Notes: generated by a model not told the origin, from the letters alone. A stretch of 64,000 nucleotides of DNA from an uncultured Acidimicrobiales bacterium (GCA_938029215.1 CALHFG010000093.1:1-64000); one strand, 5' to 3'; counted from the stretch's first letter, positions 19,334 through 28,323 are shown. Made by a program: numbers and translations.

Positions 19334-20062
19334 TCAGTTGGGGGAGCTGGCGTAGACGATTCGCTCCGATGGCCCGGCGGGCTCGGTAGCGACCGTCTCG
19401 ATGCTCACCGCAAACCCGTCGGCGTCGGTTGGATCAACGTCCCAGGTTTGGTCGACCTCCTGTTGGTCGGGATCTCGGACGAAGCCGACAAACTCTGCGC
19501 CGCCGTCTACGAGCTTCCAGAGAACATAGATCTCGTCTTCACCGTCGAGCGGCACAAAGTCCTGATCGATAAAGCCGACTCTTCCCAGCGCGGCCGACTC
19601 GGCCAGCTGGGCCGGAGGGGCGTTGTCTGCAAGGTTTGTCAACGCAACCGTGGCGAGGTCGGAGGCGGCCGCCAGTTCGGCCGTAGGTGAGGTGCCGGTG
19701 CGACCGAGAACAGCGATGCTTCCCGCTATTACCGCCAACGCAGCTGCCAGTGCGAACAACGCGGCTCGGCTCCGTGACTCCGATCGACCTGCATCGTGGA
19801 CCGGACGGGGATCGACACCGGCCGGATCGGAGAGCTGGTCGGGGAGTGCCATCAACCGATCCATCAGATCGTCGCTGACCGGACTTTGCTCATCGAGCAC
19901 CGAAAGCGCCCCGGCTCCGCGTTGGAGGTTGGAGACTTCGGTCTGACAGTCATCACACGCGGAGAGATGTCGGGAGTATGCGTCGTATTCGTCGTCGGAC
20001 AGTGCGCCCAAAACGAACACGCCAGCGAGTTCATGCATGGACTCGAACTCTTCAGATTCCAT
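19334..20062 (-). CDS. Anti-sigma factor, RskA-like with zinc-finger HC2 motif
   Basis: About 242 aa. The cytoplasmic N-terminus has HX3CX2C (HLSACDDC), the zinc-binding anti-sigma motif. After it comes one transmembrane helix (ALFALAAALAVIAGSIAVLG) and an extracytoplasmic RskA-type domain with DEIYVLWKLVDG. I use the ATG at 20062 (MESEEF) rather than the track start at 20086, because it overlaps the sigma gene stop by 11 bp, the normal coupling for such pairs. It should sequester the ECF sigma factor encoded immediately upstream until an envelope signal triggers its cleavage or release. Convergent with the amine oxidase gene. Confidence 0.85.
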   Translation of the reverse strand: MESEEFESMHELAGVFVLGALSDDEYDAYSRHLSACDDCQTEVSNLQRGAGALSVLDEQSPVSDDLMDRLMALPDQLSDPAGVDPRPVHDAGRSESRSRAALFALAAALAVIAGSIAVLGRTGTSPTAELAAASDLATVALTNLADNAPPAQLAESAALGRVGFIDQDFVPLDGEDEIYVLWKLVDGGAEFVGFVRDPDQQEVDQTWDVDPTDADGFAVSIETVATEPAGPSERIVYASSPN

Positions 20063-20690
20063 CGATTTCACCCACCAATCTCGCAAGCTGTTGCAGCCCT
20101 CGTCGGATCCGGGACTTCACTGTTCCTTCCGGCTCACCGAGCCGTTCCGCTACCTCTACGTACGTAAGGCCTTCGAAGTACGCCAATTCGATCGCCTTTC
20201 GTTGAGATTCACCCAATTGATCGAGTGCAGCCCGAACCTCGGACTGTCGCTCTTTCCGTTCCATTTCTTTACCAACGGTCGGCGAGACAGCGGCAAGCTG
20301 TTGTTTCATTGAGGTCGCGATTCTGGCGTGGCGGCCTTCGACTCGTAGATGATCGATGCTGGCATTGCGGGTGAGGATCGTCAGCCACGCGAACAAGTTG
20401 CCACGTTGAGCATCGAACTGAGCTGCCTTGGTCCACAGGTTGGAAAACACGACCTGGGCGACGTCCTCGGCCGCCTGGGGATTCTGGGTCAACTTGAGGG
20501 CCCTGCTGTACACAAACGACCCGTACTCTGACACCACGGTGGCGAAGGCGTTTCGGTCTTGCTGGGCGACACGGCGAACAAGGTTGTTTGCCTCGACCGA
20601 GCTCAGCGAGCCCGGATCTGTGAAGCCCTCTGCCACCGCCCAATCATGCCTTCGCTTCGGATCATTGCCACCGGGCCACCCTGACGCCAA
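20052..20690 (-). CDS. ECF RNA polymerase sigma factor (SigK-like)
   Basis: 212 aa from a TTG start; a GTG at 20636 giving MAEGFTDPG is an alternative. Region 2 is clear (FVYSRALKLTQNPQAAEDVAQ, then QRGNLFAWLTILTRNASIDHLR), as is region 4 (LDQLGESQRKAIELAYFEGL with TVKSRIRRGLQQL). The downstream, overlapping anti-sigma gene with a single membrane helix places the pair in the SigK/RskA-like group, which responds to envelope or redox stress. The DUF1800-DUF1501 pair is transcribed divergently about 115 bp away and is a candidate regulon member, but I see no diagnostic ECF promoter. Confidence 0.9.
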   Translation of the reverse strand: MASGWPGGNDPKRRHDWAVAEGFTDPGSLSSVEANNLVRRVAQQDRNAFATVVSEYGSFVYSRALKLTQNPQAAEDVAQVVFSNLWTKAAQFDAQRGNLFAWLTILTRNASIDHLRVEGRHARIATSMKQQLAAVSPTVGKEMERKERQSEVRAALDQLGESQRKAIELAYFEGLTYVEVAERLGEPEGTVKSRIRRGLQQLARLVGEIDGI

Positions 20691-20805
20691 CGGGCCGGCC
20701 TAGGTCCGATGGCCTATTTCTGACGAGCGGTGTCCCCTACGAGTGCCCTGTCATGCGTAGAAGTCTTGTGACCACGAGGTCGCACGGAGATCGACGGAGG
20801 TCGCC

Positions 20806-22953
20806 ATGACTACCGCAACCTGGACTGCAACCCGCTCGCGCAAGCGGGGCGCGGTCGCACCCATCGGAACGCCCACATACCCGGGTCTCACGCGCCTGGA
20901 CTCGTTGTCTCGGCAGTATCGACAATTCGACGCCGACGCCGCTCCCGGGGGAAACATTTCCCTACTACTGCGAGGCGGGGACTACTTCGGTATCTACGTG
21001 GAGGTCTCCACCAACCGTGGGCGACGCCAGTTCAAGTTCATCCCCACCGATGCCCGCCCCCGACGCCGTCACGGCTATCGGTATCTGGCCGGCCTCGGGG
21101 CAACCGTTCGTGACGGGCAGTTGAATCCTCGGGTTCTGACGCTGGGCGCGATCGTCCGTGCAGTCGAGCCCGGCGTCGTGATCACTGAGGTCCGGTCGGT
21201 CTTTGTTCGAGTTCGTGGTCAGTTGGATATCTCGATGGACCGTGCACCTGTAGCGGGCATCGAGCCAGCGCCCACGCCCACCACTTCGGTCCCAACGCCC
21301 GATACTCCACCGACGTCGCCCTCCGCCACCTCGACGACAACCTCGATCACAACAACGTCTATCGCAACAACCTCGACCAGCACAGGATCGCCCGTCCCGG
21401 TCGACCCCGACGGTCCGATACGCACCGCAGCCGCGGTGCGGTTCCTTAATCAGGCAACCTTTGGGGCAAGCCACGCGGCAATCACTGAACTGCAGAGTAT
21501 TGGGACCTACCAGGCGTGGATCGAGGCCCAGATGCGGGCACCGATCTCGCTGACCCAGCCATGGACCGAAGCCAACTCGAACGGATCGAATTCGGCGTAC
21601 CGGCACTACGTCTGGTGGGAGAACGCTCTCACGGGGCCAGACCAGCTCCGACAGCGAATAGCGTTCGCTCTGAGCCAGATCTTCGTGATCTCCGATCTCG
21701 ACTACCTCCTCAGCAATGGCCAGTACGGGGTCACCCAGTACTACGACATGCTGGCCAGGAACGCGTTCGGCAACTTCCGAGACCTGCTCGAGGAAGTGAC
21801 GTTGCACCCCGTCATGGGGATCTACCTCAGCATGGTTCGAAACCAGCGGGCTGATCCCGTTCGAAATATCCGTCCCGATGAGAACTTCGCTCGGGAAGTA
21901 CTCCAGCTGTTCAGCATCGGGCTGTACGAGCTGTCATCGGATGGAACGGTTCAGACACGTTCAGGAGTGCCTATTCCGTCGTTCGATCAAGAAACCGTCG
22001 AGAACTTCGCCAGAGTCTTTACCGGTTGGAACTTTGCCGACACCGGTTCGTGGGACTCGAACCGCGCTCGCGATCTCCGCTTGCCGATGACGCCGTTCGA
22101 GGACTACCACGACACCTCTGCCAAGACCCTTTTGCGGGGCACAACCCTGCCAGCTGGCCAAGGTGCTCGCGAGGATCTCGGGGCCGCGTTGGACAACATC
22201 TTCGACCATCCCAATGTTGGCCCATTCATCGCACGACAACTCATCCAAAAGTTGGTGACGAGCAATCCGAGTTCGGGATATGTGGGCCGAGTGGCCGCCG
22301 CGTTCAACAACAACGGTTCAGGAGTTAGAGGCGACCTCGGGGCGGTGGTGAACGCCATCCTCATTGACCCAGAGGCTCGCTCCGGCCATAGGACGGACCC
22401 GACAACCTTCGGCAAGGTCAAAGAACCGATCATGCGTCTCACCCAACTGTGGCGAGCGTTCGACGCCTTCCCAGGTCCAACCGCTGAGGGCCGGTACCGA
22501 ACTCGCTTCAGAACTCTGGATGCAATCAGCTCGGTGTTCGGTCAGGCGGTGCTCGAATCTCCGTCGGTCTTCAACTTCTTTCGGCCCGACCATCCGCTGG
22601 AGCCCGGCGGTGCCTTGGTTGCGCCGGAAAGCCAGATCCTCTCCGAGGTCAACTTGGCGACGACCAACAACATGCTGTTCGCCCAGGTCTATGGCCTGAA
22701 CAACCGAGTGGAAGGCCAGGGAAATCAAACGTTCATCACAATTGATCGAGAGATGCAGCTGGCATCTAACCCCGTTGAGCTTGTGGACCATCTGAACGAC
22801 CTGTTGATGGCCGGATCGCTCTCATCTGACTTTCGAACCGCGCTGGTCCAGCACCTGAACACCCATCCAAGCGACGACGAAGGGCTCCTCTACCGGGTCA
22901 TGGACGGCATCTTCTGCATCGTTGCCTCTCCCTTCCATCACGTCCAACAGTGA
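20806..22953 (+). CDS. DUF1800 domain protein
   Basis: 715 aa. Start ATG 20806 has a good ribosome-binding site (GGAGGT). Residues 1-150 are a basic, beta-rich region of unknown type without an obvious signal peptide, then a Thr/Ser/Pro linker (about 150-200), then the DUF1800 domain starting at VRFLNQATFGAS and running to the end with FAREVLQLFSIGLYEL and VFNFFRPDHP. DUF1800 proteins are almost always encoded beside a DUF1501 protein, as here (4-bp overlap), and are thought to act together at or outside the membrane; their biochemical role is not established. The lack of a visible export signal on this partner is odd, given that the partner has a Tat signal. Confidence 0.85.
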   Translation: MTTATWTATRSRKRGAVAPIGTPTYPGLTRLDSLSRQYRQFDADAAPGGNISLLLRGGDYFGIYVEVSTNRGRRQFKFIPTDARPRRRHGYRYLAGLGATVRDGQLNPRVLTLGAIVRAVEPGVVITEVRSVFVRVRGQLDISMDRAPVAGIEPAPTPTTSVPTPDTPPTSPSATSTTTSITTTSIATTSTSTGSPVPVDPDGPIRTAAAVRFLNQATFGASHAAITELQSIGTYQAWIEAQMRAPISLTQPWTEANSNGSNSAYRHYVWWENALTGPDQLRQRIAFALSQIFVISDLDYLLSNGQYGVTQYYDMLARNAFGNFRDLLEEVTLHPVMGIYLSMVRNQRADPVRNIRPDENFAREVLQLFSIGLYELSSDGTVQTRSGVPIPSFDQETVENFARVFTGWNFADTGSWDSNRARDLRLPMTPFEDYHDTSAKTLLRGTTLPAGQGAREDLGAALDNIFDHPNVGPFIARQLIQKLVTSNPSSGYVGRVAAAFNNNGSGVRGDLGAVVNAILIDPEARSGHRTDPTTFGKVKEPIMRLTQLWRAFDAFPGPTAEGRYRTRFRTLDAISSVFGQAVLESPSVFNFFRPDHPLEPGGALVAPESQILSEVNLATTNNMLFAQVYGLNNRVEGQGNQTFITIDREMQLASNPVELVDHLNDLLMAGSLSSDFRTALVQHLNTHPSDDEGLLYRVMDGIFCIVASPFHHVQQ

Positions 22954-24383
22954 GAAACGAGTTCACGACCATGACGAACCAGCCAGCCAAATCCCACCAG
23001 AACCTCCAAATATCTCGGCGCCGCTTTCTCTCGGTAGCAGGTGCTGCCGGAGCGGGTGTCGCAATGGCAACCTTGCCCTTCAGGCAGTCGGTGGCCCATG
23101 CCCAGGGTGATGCTCGAAGTCTCGTCTGCGTTTTCCTCTCCGGAGGTGCGGATTCAGCCAACATGTTCGTCCCACTCGGGTACGGCGAGAGCGGCAAGGA
23201 CTACGGGACATATCGGGCGACCCGCGGTGCGTTAGCGATTTCGCAAGACTCGCTGATCCCGTTTGCAAACGGAGATTTTGGGTTCCATCCCGGACTTCCG
23301 GGCCTGGCCGCCATCGCTCAGCAGAATCGGCTCGCCGTGATCCAGAACGTCGGACCGCTTGCCCGGCCCACGACACGGGCCGACGTTGAGGCGCAGAGGT
23401 CCCTTCCCGAAACGCTGTTTGCTCACGACGCACAGGCGAAGCTCTGGCAAACCGCTCGACCCACACTGACAAGCTCGCGAGGGTGGGGCGGTTCGATCGG
23501 GGCCGCAATCAACGGAGCAGCAGATATCGCTCCAGCCTTCTCGATCGGAGGTTCTAACATCTGGCAGTCGGCCCAAGGAGCTCCCTACACCCGACTGTCG
23601 CCGACCGTGTCGATCGAACGGCTCAACGGGTACGACGCATCCACCCGATCGTGGATTCCGTCCTTCGGTGGCGTGGAGGAGGTTCTGGGACAGTCGATTC
23701 GTCTTGCCCGCCAATCGGGGTCCGCCCTCGAACGGGCAATGGGTGACTCGATGGAGCACGCCATCCTGACGACCGAGCGGCTCCAGGCCGCGACGGCGAA
23801 CTCGGCCGACAACAACGTGGGAATGGACGAGATTGGCGGAAATCGCCTAGGTCTTCAGCTGCAGATGGTGGCGCGTCTGATTCGCAATCGAGAAGCCCTC
23901 GGGATGTCGCGACAGGTGTTCTTTGTTCGCATGGGCGGCTGGGATACCCACGGCGAACAAGCAACACGATTCCCGGCCCTTCTTCGTCAGTTCGACCAGG
24001 CGCTGACGTCATTCAACCAAGGTCTCGACTTCCTCGGAGTTGCGGACTCGGTCACTACGTTCACCGCGTCCGACTTTGGGCGCACACTCACCAGCAACGG
24101 CGACGGGACTGACCACGGATGGGGTGGGCATGCGTTTGTCATGGGCGGAGCGGTACGACCCGGCACCTATGGCACCTTTCCGAGCCATGCCGTGGTCGAC
24201 AATCCCGACGACACCGGTGATCGGCGAAGCAATTTCGCCGGTCGGATCATTCCGACAACCGCTGTGGCCCAGTACGGGGCCACGCTGGCTCGGTGGATGG
24301 GACTGAGCGAGACCCAGCTCGACCGAGCCTTCCCAGAGCTGGGCAATTTCGCGAGCCGTGACCTTGGTTTCCTGAACAGCTAG
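22950..24383 (+). CDS. DUF1501 domain protein with Tat signal
   Basis: 477 aa, overlapping the DUF1800 stop by GTGA. It carries a twin-arginine signal (SRRRFLSVAGAAGAGVAMA) ending near AHAQ. The DUF1501 fold belongs to the alkaline phosphatase/sulfatase-like superfamily, and typical segments are seen: VFLSGGADSANMF, FFVRMGGWDTHGEQ, TFTASDFGRTLTSNGDGTDHGWGGHAFVMG. The likely metal-binding residues Asp and His are present in these blocks. Export in folded form through Tat suggests a cofactor or metal inserted in the cytoplasm. The substrate is unknown. Probably a complex partner of the preceding DUF1800 protein. Confidence 0.88.
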   Translation: MRNEFTTMTNQPAKSHQNLQISRRRFLSVAGAAGAGVAMATLPFRQSVAHAQGDARSLVCVFLSGGADSANMFVPLGYGESGKDYGTYRATRGALAISQDSLIPFANGDFGFHPGLPGLAAIAQQNRLAVIQNVGPLARPTTRADVEAQRSLPETLFAHDAQAKLWQTARPTLTSSRGWGGSIGAAINGAADIAPAFSIGGSNIWQSAQGAPYTRLSPTVSIERLNGYDASTRSWIPSFGGVEEVLGQSIRLARQSGSALERAMGDSMEHAILTTERLQAATANSADNNVGMDEIGGNRLGLQLQMVARLIRNREALGMSRQVFFVRMGGWDTHGEQATRFPALLRQFDQALTSFNQGLDFLGVADSVTTFTASDFGRTLTSNGDGTDHGWGGHAFVMGGAVRPGTYGTFPSHAVVDNPDDTGDRRSNFAGRIIPTTAVAQYGATLARWMGLSETQLDRAFPELGNFASRDLGFLNS

Positions 24384-24413
24384 GTTCCGAAGCTCCCAGG
24401 GGTTCGGGTAGGA

Positions 24414-25409
24414 CTAGATCGCAGCGAGTCGACCCGCGGTCTCGGTCAGGCGGGACCGGATCTCATCGGTCTCCGGGCCACCGTCGACGATCTCAAGGTC
24501 ATAGACCATCGCCAGTTGGGCGATCTGGCCGGTTGCCTGCCCAATCCCGGACACTTTCATTTCGAACTCGACAAATCCACCGACCTCAGAGGCCGTCTCA
24601 TCGGCATACCACGGAACCCGGTCGTGGAGCTCCTGCAGGGTGGTGGCTACTCGCAACGTGACGGTGATCGATTGATTGCCGCCGAGGTTTGACGCAACGA
24701 ATGCCGCGGGGTCACCACCGGGGATGGGCCGCTGGTTGAAGCGGACCCCTGCCAGCCGAGCGTTGGTCATTCTGTCGAGCCGAAATGTCCGCCAGTCCTC
24801 CCGTCGACTGTCCCAGGCGAGCAGATACCAGCGTTGATCGATCGCCACGAGTCGGTGCGGTTCCACCAGGCGCTCGGTCTCATCGCCGGCCTTGCTCAGG
24901 TACGTGAAACGCATTTCTTCTGAGTCCCGGCACGCCGCAGTTGCGACCAGAATCGTATTGACGTCGGCTTGTTCGCGTTGCGATCTTGGCCATCGGTAGG
25001 TGGAAACGTTCGACGTAATTGCGTTCGTTCGGCGTCGAATTCGATCCGGAAGTAGCGCTTCCAGTTTGGCGAGCGCACGGAGCGCCGTTTCTTCGATGCC
25101 TTCAACCGGAGCCGACGTCGCAGACCACAGACCGACGGCCAGCGCAACGGCCTCGTCGTCATTCAGCATGAGCGGTGGGAGATCGCTGCCGGCGGCCAGT
25201 TGATACCCACCTTCGACGCCGGGTGTGGCGTCCACCGGGTAGCCGAGACCGCGGAGTCGGTCGATGTCGCGCCGAACGGTGCGCTCGGTGACTCCCAGGT
25301 CGCTTGCCAATTCGCTGCTTCGCAATCGGCGGTGGGTCTGCAGCATCGACAACAGCTGGAGCACTCGGGATGTTGGATCGGTTCGTCCCGCAGCCGGATC
25401 TTTTTCCAT
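24414..25409 (-). CDS. WYL-domain transcriptional regulator (HTH-11 + WYL)
   Basis: 331 aa from ATG 25409. An N-terminal winged helix-turn-helix of the DeoR/HTH-11 type (LQTHRRLRSSELASDLGVTERTVRRDIDRL) is followed by a WYL domain with DQRWYLLAWDSRREDWRTFRLDRM and a C-terminal WCX extension. The track ORF extends to 25754, but that extra part overlaps the divergent ABC gene and has shadow composition. Such regulators usually control the adjacent divergently transcribed genes, here a DrrAB-like exporter, in response to a ligand bound by the WYL domain. The 55-bp divergent spacer holds the exporter promoter (TTGCGG, 18 bp, TAGTGT), so mutual regulation is likely. Confidence 0.88.
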   Translation of the reverse strand: MEKDPAAGRTDPTSRVLQLLSMLQTHRRLRSSELASDLGVTERTVRRDIDRLRGLGYPVDATPGVEGGYQLAAGSDLPPLMLNDDEAVALAVGLWSATSAPVEGIEETALRALAKLEALLPDRIRRRTNAITSNVSTYRWPRSQREQADVNTILVATAACRDSEEMRFTYLSKAGDETERLVEPHRLVAIDQRWYLLAWDSRREDWRTFRLDRMTNARLAGVRFNQRPIPGGDPAAFVASNLGGNQSITVTLRVATTLQELHDRVPWYADETASEVGGFVEFEMKVSGIGQATGQIAQLAMVYDLEIVDGGPETDEIRSRLTETAGRLAAI

Positions 25410-25427
25410 TTTCTGATCATCCTCACA

Positions 25428-25457
25428 TTGCGGACAGATTCTGACCCTTTCTAGTGT
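25428..25457 (+). promoter_or_regulatory. Promoter of the DrrAB-like exporter
   Basis: -35 TTGCGG (25428-25433), 18-bp spacer, -10 TAGTGT (25452-25457), 7 nt before ATG 25465. It supports that ATG over the GTG at 25456, which lies inside the -10 box. Confidence 0.55.
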
Positions 25458-25464
25458 GGCGTTC

Positions 25465-26487
25465 ATGCTCACAAACACCTCCCCGGCAATAGAGGCCCAC
25501 GGGCTAAGCAAGCGTTTTGGTGACGTCGTCGCACTGGATGGACTGGACCTCGAGGTCCAGCCGGGGCGAGTCCTGGGTTTGCTCGGTCCCAACGGCGCCG
25601 GCAAGACAACTGCGGTGTCGATTCTCACCACACTGCTCGAACCCGATAGTGGCTCGGCCACCATCGCGGGGGCTGACCTCGCGACCCAACCGGGTTTGGT
25701 TCGGGAGCGGATCGGTCTGTCGGGCCAATACGCAGCCGTCGATGAGGTGCTCACCGGCCGTGAGAACCTCCAGATGATCGGCCGGCTCTATCATCTGGGC
25801 AAGAAGGCTGCCAAGGCTCGCGCCCAAGAACTCCTCGAGCGATTCGAACTCACCGATGCTGCCGATCGGCCAGCCAAGGGGTATTCGGGAGGAATGCGGC
25901 GTCGTTTGGATCTCGCCGGCTCGTTGGTAGCGGCGTCGCCGGTCTTGTTTCTCGACGAGCCGACCACCGGCCTTGACCCACGCAGTCGTTTGGAGCTCTG
26001 GGACATCATTCGAGAGCTGGTAGCCGACGGCACCACGCTCCTGCTCACGACCCAGTACCTGGAGGAGGCCGATCAGCTCGCCAACGACATCGTCGTTATC
26101 GACAAAGGACGAGCGATCGCACGCGGCACCAGCGATGAACTGAAAGCCCAGATGGGAGGCGAGCGGCTCGAACTGATCATCAGCGATGAAGCCGATCTGG
26201 ACCGAGCGAAGTCTTTGCTGGCGGCCCACACGCCGTCGGGTCGGGTCGATGATGTAGAAGTTCGTCCCTCCACCCGCACCCTATTGAGCCCGGTCGCCCA
26301 CGGCATTGAGACGCTCGCGGCGGTCATCGACCAGCTCGGCTCGAACCGAATTGCCGTATCCGACATTGGGCTTCGCCGACCCACTCTCGACGACGTCTTC
26401 CTCACGCTCACCGGCGAACCTGCCGCCCAAAGCCCCAAGCCAACAGACCCGGCTGCTACCGCCCTAACAGAAACGATTAACGCATGA
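25465..26487 (+). CDS. ABC transporter ATP-binding protein (DrrA-like)
   Basis: 340 aa from ATG 25465. Walker A GPNGAGKTT, signature YSGGMRRRLD, Walker B LFLDEPTTGLD and the switch region TTQYLEEADQLA are all intact. The C-terminal region after the nucleotide-binding domain (GERLELIISDEADL to TLDDVFLTLTGEP) is the extension found in the daunorubicin-resistance DrrA subfamily. It powers export by the following permease, with which it overlaps by 4 bp (ATGA). The likely role is drug or lipid export, with WYL regulator control. The substrate cannot be deduced. Confidence 0.9.
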   Translation: MLTNTSPAIEAHGLSKRFGDVVALDGLDLEVQPGRVLGLLGPNGAGKTTAVSILTTLLEPDSGSATIAGADLATQPGLVRERIGLSGQYAAVDEVLTGRENLQMIGRLYHLGKKAAKARAQELLERFELTDAADRPAKGYSGGMRRRLDLAGSLVAASPVLFLDEPTTGLDPRSRLELWDIIRELVADGTTLLLTTQYLEEADQLANDIVVIDKGRAIARGTSDELKAQMGGERLELIISDEADLDRAKSLLAAHTPSGRVDDVEVRPSTRTLLSPVAHGIETLAAVIDQLGSNRIAVSDIGLRRPTLDDVFLTLTGEPAAQSPKPTDPAATALTETINA

Positions 26488-27287
26488 CCTCCCTCGCCCA
26501 CACCGTGAACGACATCGCTGTCGTCGCCCATCGCAACGTGATCAAGATCACCCGGGTTCCCGAGGTTCTGGTGTTCGTTCTTCTGTCGCCGATCATGTTT
26601 GTCTTGCTGTTTGCGTACGTCTTCGGCAACTCAATCAACATCGAAGGAGTCAGCTATCGCGAGTTCTTGATCGCTGGAATTTTCGCCCAAACGGTGGCCT
26701 TCGGCGCAACGTTTACTGGCGCGGGGATTGCTGAAGATATGCAGAAGGGAATCATCGACCGCTTCCGTTCGCTGCCGATGTCGCGCTCGGCAGTACTGGT
26801 GGGGCGAACCCTCAGTGATGTGATTTACAACGTGCTGTCGCTCATCATCATGTCGCTCACCGGCCTGCTCGTGGGGTGGCGGATCAGGGGATCAATTCTC
26901 GAAGCGTTGGGCGGCTTCCTGCTACTGATCACCTTCGCCTACGCCCTTTCGTGGGTGATGGCCTATGTCGCTCTCCACGTCCCGAGCCCCGAGGTGATCA
27001 ACAATGCCTCGTTCATGGTGATCTTTCCGCTCACGTTCATCGCTAACACCTTTGTTCCGTCCGACGATCTTCCCGGACCGCTGCGGACCTTTGCTGAGTG
27101 GAACCCGGTGTCATCGGTAACCCAAGCGTCACGCGAACTCTTTGGCAACATCCCTGCCGGGACGCCCGAACCCACGGCCTGGCCTCTCGCCAACCCGGTC
27201 ATATACACGCTCATCTGGTCCGTCGTGATCGTCGCGATCTTCCTGCCGCTGAGCGTCAACCGATACAGCAAACGGGCCAAGGGGTAA
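26484..27287 (+). CDS. ABC transporter permease (DrrB-like, ABC-2 type)
   Basis: 267 aa with six predicted membrane segments, including LVFVLLSPIMFVLLFAYVFG, the central block around LSLIIMSLTGLLVGW and the last helix VIYTLIWSVVIVAIFLPLSV. The ABC-2 signature region is visible as MSRSAVLVGRTLSD. ATG overlaps the stop of the ATPase gene, so the two form a two-gene exporter operon. A strong GC-rich stem-loop follows 8 bp after the stop and probably ends the transcript. The pair resembles daunorubicin-type exporters; half-size subunits would form a 2+2 transporter. Confidence 0.9.
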   Translation: MTSLAHTVNDIAVVAHRNVIKITRVPEVLVFVLLSPIMFVLLFAYVFGNSINIEGVSYREFLIAGIFAQTVAFGATFTGAGIAEDMQKGIIDRFRSLPMSRSAVLVGRTLSDVIYNVLSLIIMSLTGLLVGWRIRGSILEALGGFLLLITFAYALSWVMAYVALHVPSPEVINNASFMVIFPLTFIANTFVPSDDLPGPLRTFAEWNPVSSVTQASRELFGNIPAGTPEPTAWPLANPVIYTLIWSVVIVAIFLPLSVNRYSKRAKG

Positions 27288-27295
27288 TGCTCGTA

Positions 27296-27320
27296 GGGAC
27301 GGGGCCGATGGCCCCGCCCC
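27296..27320. terminator. GC-rich stem-loop between convergent genes
   Basis: GGGACGGGGCC-GAT-GGCCCCGCCCC forms an 11-bp stem with one mismatch and a 3-nt loop, lying between the convergent permease and SPFH genes. There is no long T-run, only TGTGTT on the plus side. Confidence 0.5.
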
Positions 27321-27324
27321 TGTG

Positions 27325-28116
27325 TTAGCTGCGATCTCCCGAGTCACCCAGGTAGATACGAGCGTTGCCGTTGGTTCCCAGCCGCTCCATGGCCTCGATC
27401 TCTCGAAGCCGCAGAAGCGCAGGGTTGTCGGCGTATGCCTGGGCGCCCTCGGCGCGGAGCCGTAGCTCATCGGCCTCGGACTCGGCCTCGATCCGTGCGA
27501 TCTCGGCGTCGGACTCGGCCCGAATGCGTCGAGACTCCGCATCGGTTCGGGCCTCCACCAGCTTGGCCTCAGACAGACGCTCGGTCGACAAAACCTGGTT
27601 CATGATCGTCTGAAGGTTTCCCGGAAACACCAGGTCCTTCACATCCGAACGCAGGATCTCTACGCCATAGTTTGCAGCCTCGGCCTGGACCTCACCCAGG
27701 ATGTCGGTCGATAGCTGGTTCCGGTTGGTCAAAATGGCTTCCAACGTCATCGTTGCCAGCGATCGACGGGCCGCCAGCTGTACGTCGGAGTACAAACGGT
27801 CCTCATACGACGCCACCCGCTGCATCGCCGCAACAGGATCGGTCACCTGGAACTGGGTCACCATCGTGACTCGAACCGCGACCTTGTCCGAGGTCAGGAT
27901 CTCCTGACCCTTGATCGTAAGCTCCCGCTGACGCATATCGATCAGCCGGACACGAACATCGGGGCCCTTGCGAAAGAACGTGCGCTGCTTGATCTCGTGG
28001 CGGCCAGCTTCCAACACGTCGGTGAGACGGCCATCCTCATATCGAAGACCCCGATGGGTGTCCTCGATGACGATCGACGTCGGTCTGTTGTACTGCATAG
28101 TGTTGGTGTGGTTCAT
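27325..28116 (-). CDS. SPFH/Band-7 (slipin-like) protein
   Basis: 263 aa from ATG 28116, chosen over the track start because GGAGG lies 6 nt upstream. A Band-7 domain occupies about residues 15-190 (RTFFRKGPDVRVRLIDMRQREL, VAVRVTMVTQFQVTDPVAAM), followed by an Ala/Glu/Arg-rich coiled coil (EARTDAESRRIRAESDAEIA). Slipins oligomerise on membranes and organise microdomains or control proteases. This one has no N-terminal transmembrane segment, so it must attach by oligomerisation or through a partner. No NfeD-type partner is adjacent, which is unusual for bacterial slipins. Confidence 0.85.
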   Translation of the reverse strand: MNHTNTMQYNRPTSIVIEDTHRGLRYEDGRLTDVLEAGRHEIKQRTFFRKGPDVRVRLIDMRQRELTIKGQEILTSDKVAVRVTMVTQFQVTDPVAAMQRVASYEDRLYSDVQLAARRSLATMTLEAILTNRNQLSTDILGEVQAEAANYGVEILRSDVKDLVFPGNLQTIMNQVLSTERLSEAKLVEARTDAESRRIRAESDAEIARIEAESEADELRLRAEGAQAYADNPALLRLREIEAMERLGTNGNARIYLGDSGDRS

Positions 28117-28215
28117 CGCGCACCTCCATGGCGAGCGGGTAGTCGATTGCGAAATTGGTACCGGGACAGGACCCGATGTGAGGGACGGCATTAGTCAAGA
28201 CAGGAGAGTCGAGAG

Positions 28216-28232
28216 ACGGGAGTCGAACCCGT
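28216..28232 (-). other. tRNA T-arm-like hairpin (no complete tRNA)
   Basis: On the minus strand ACGGG-TTCGACT-CCCGT has the exact 5-bp stem and 7-nt loop of a tRNA T arm. Upstream I find no matching acceptor strand, D arm or anticodon arm, so it is not a functional tRNA. It may be the 3' relic of a tRNA or chance. Confidence 0.3.
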
Positions 28233-28323
28233 CGTAGGTAGCCACGTTGAGTGCCGCCTCTGAGTGCCGCCGGCACCGGGGGTCACCGTAAAGCATGCCG
28301 ACCGATCGCGCTCCGGAATTATT

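Noticed and set aside
24414-25754. 446-aa version of the WYL regulator
   Set aside because: The extra N-terminus is antisense to the ABC ATPase gene; the HTH begins normally from ATG 25409.
28201-28300. tRNA-Sec (selC) or another complete tRNA
   Set aside because: Only the T arm is present; no acceptor partner for CTCTCGA, no D-arm consensus and no TCA anticodon loop of correct form.
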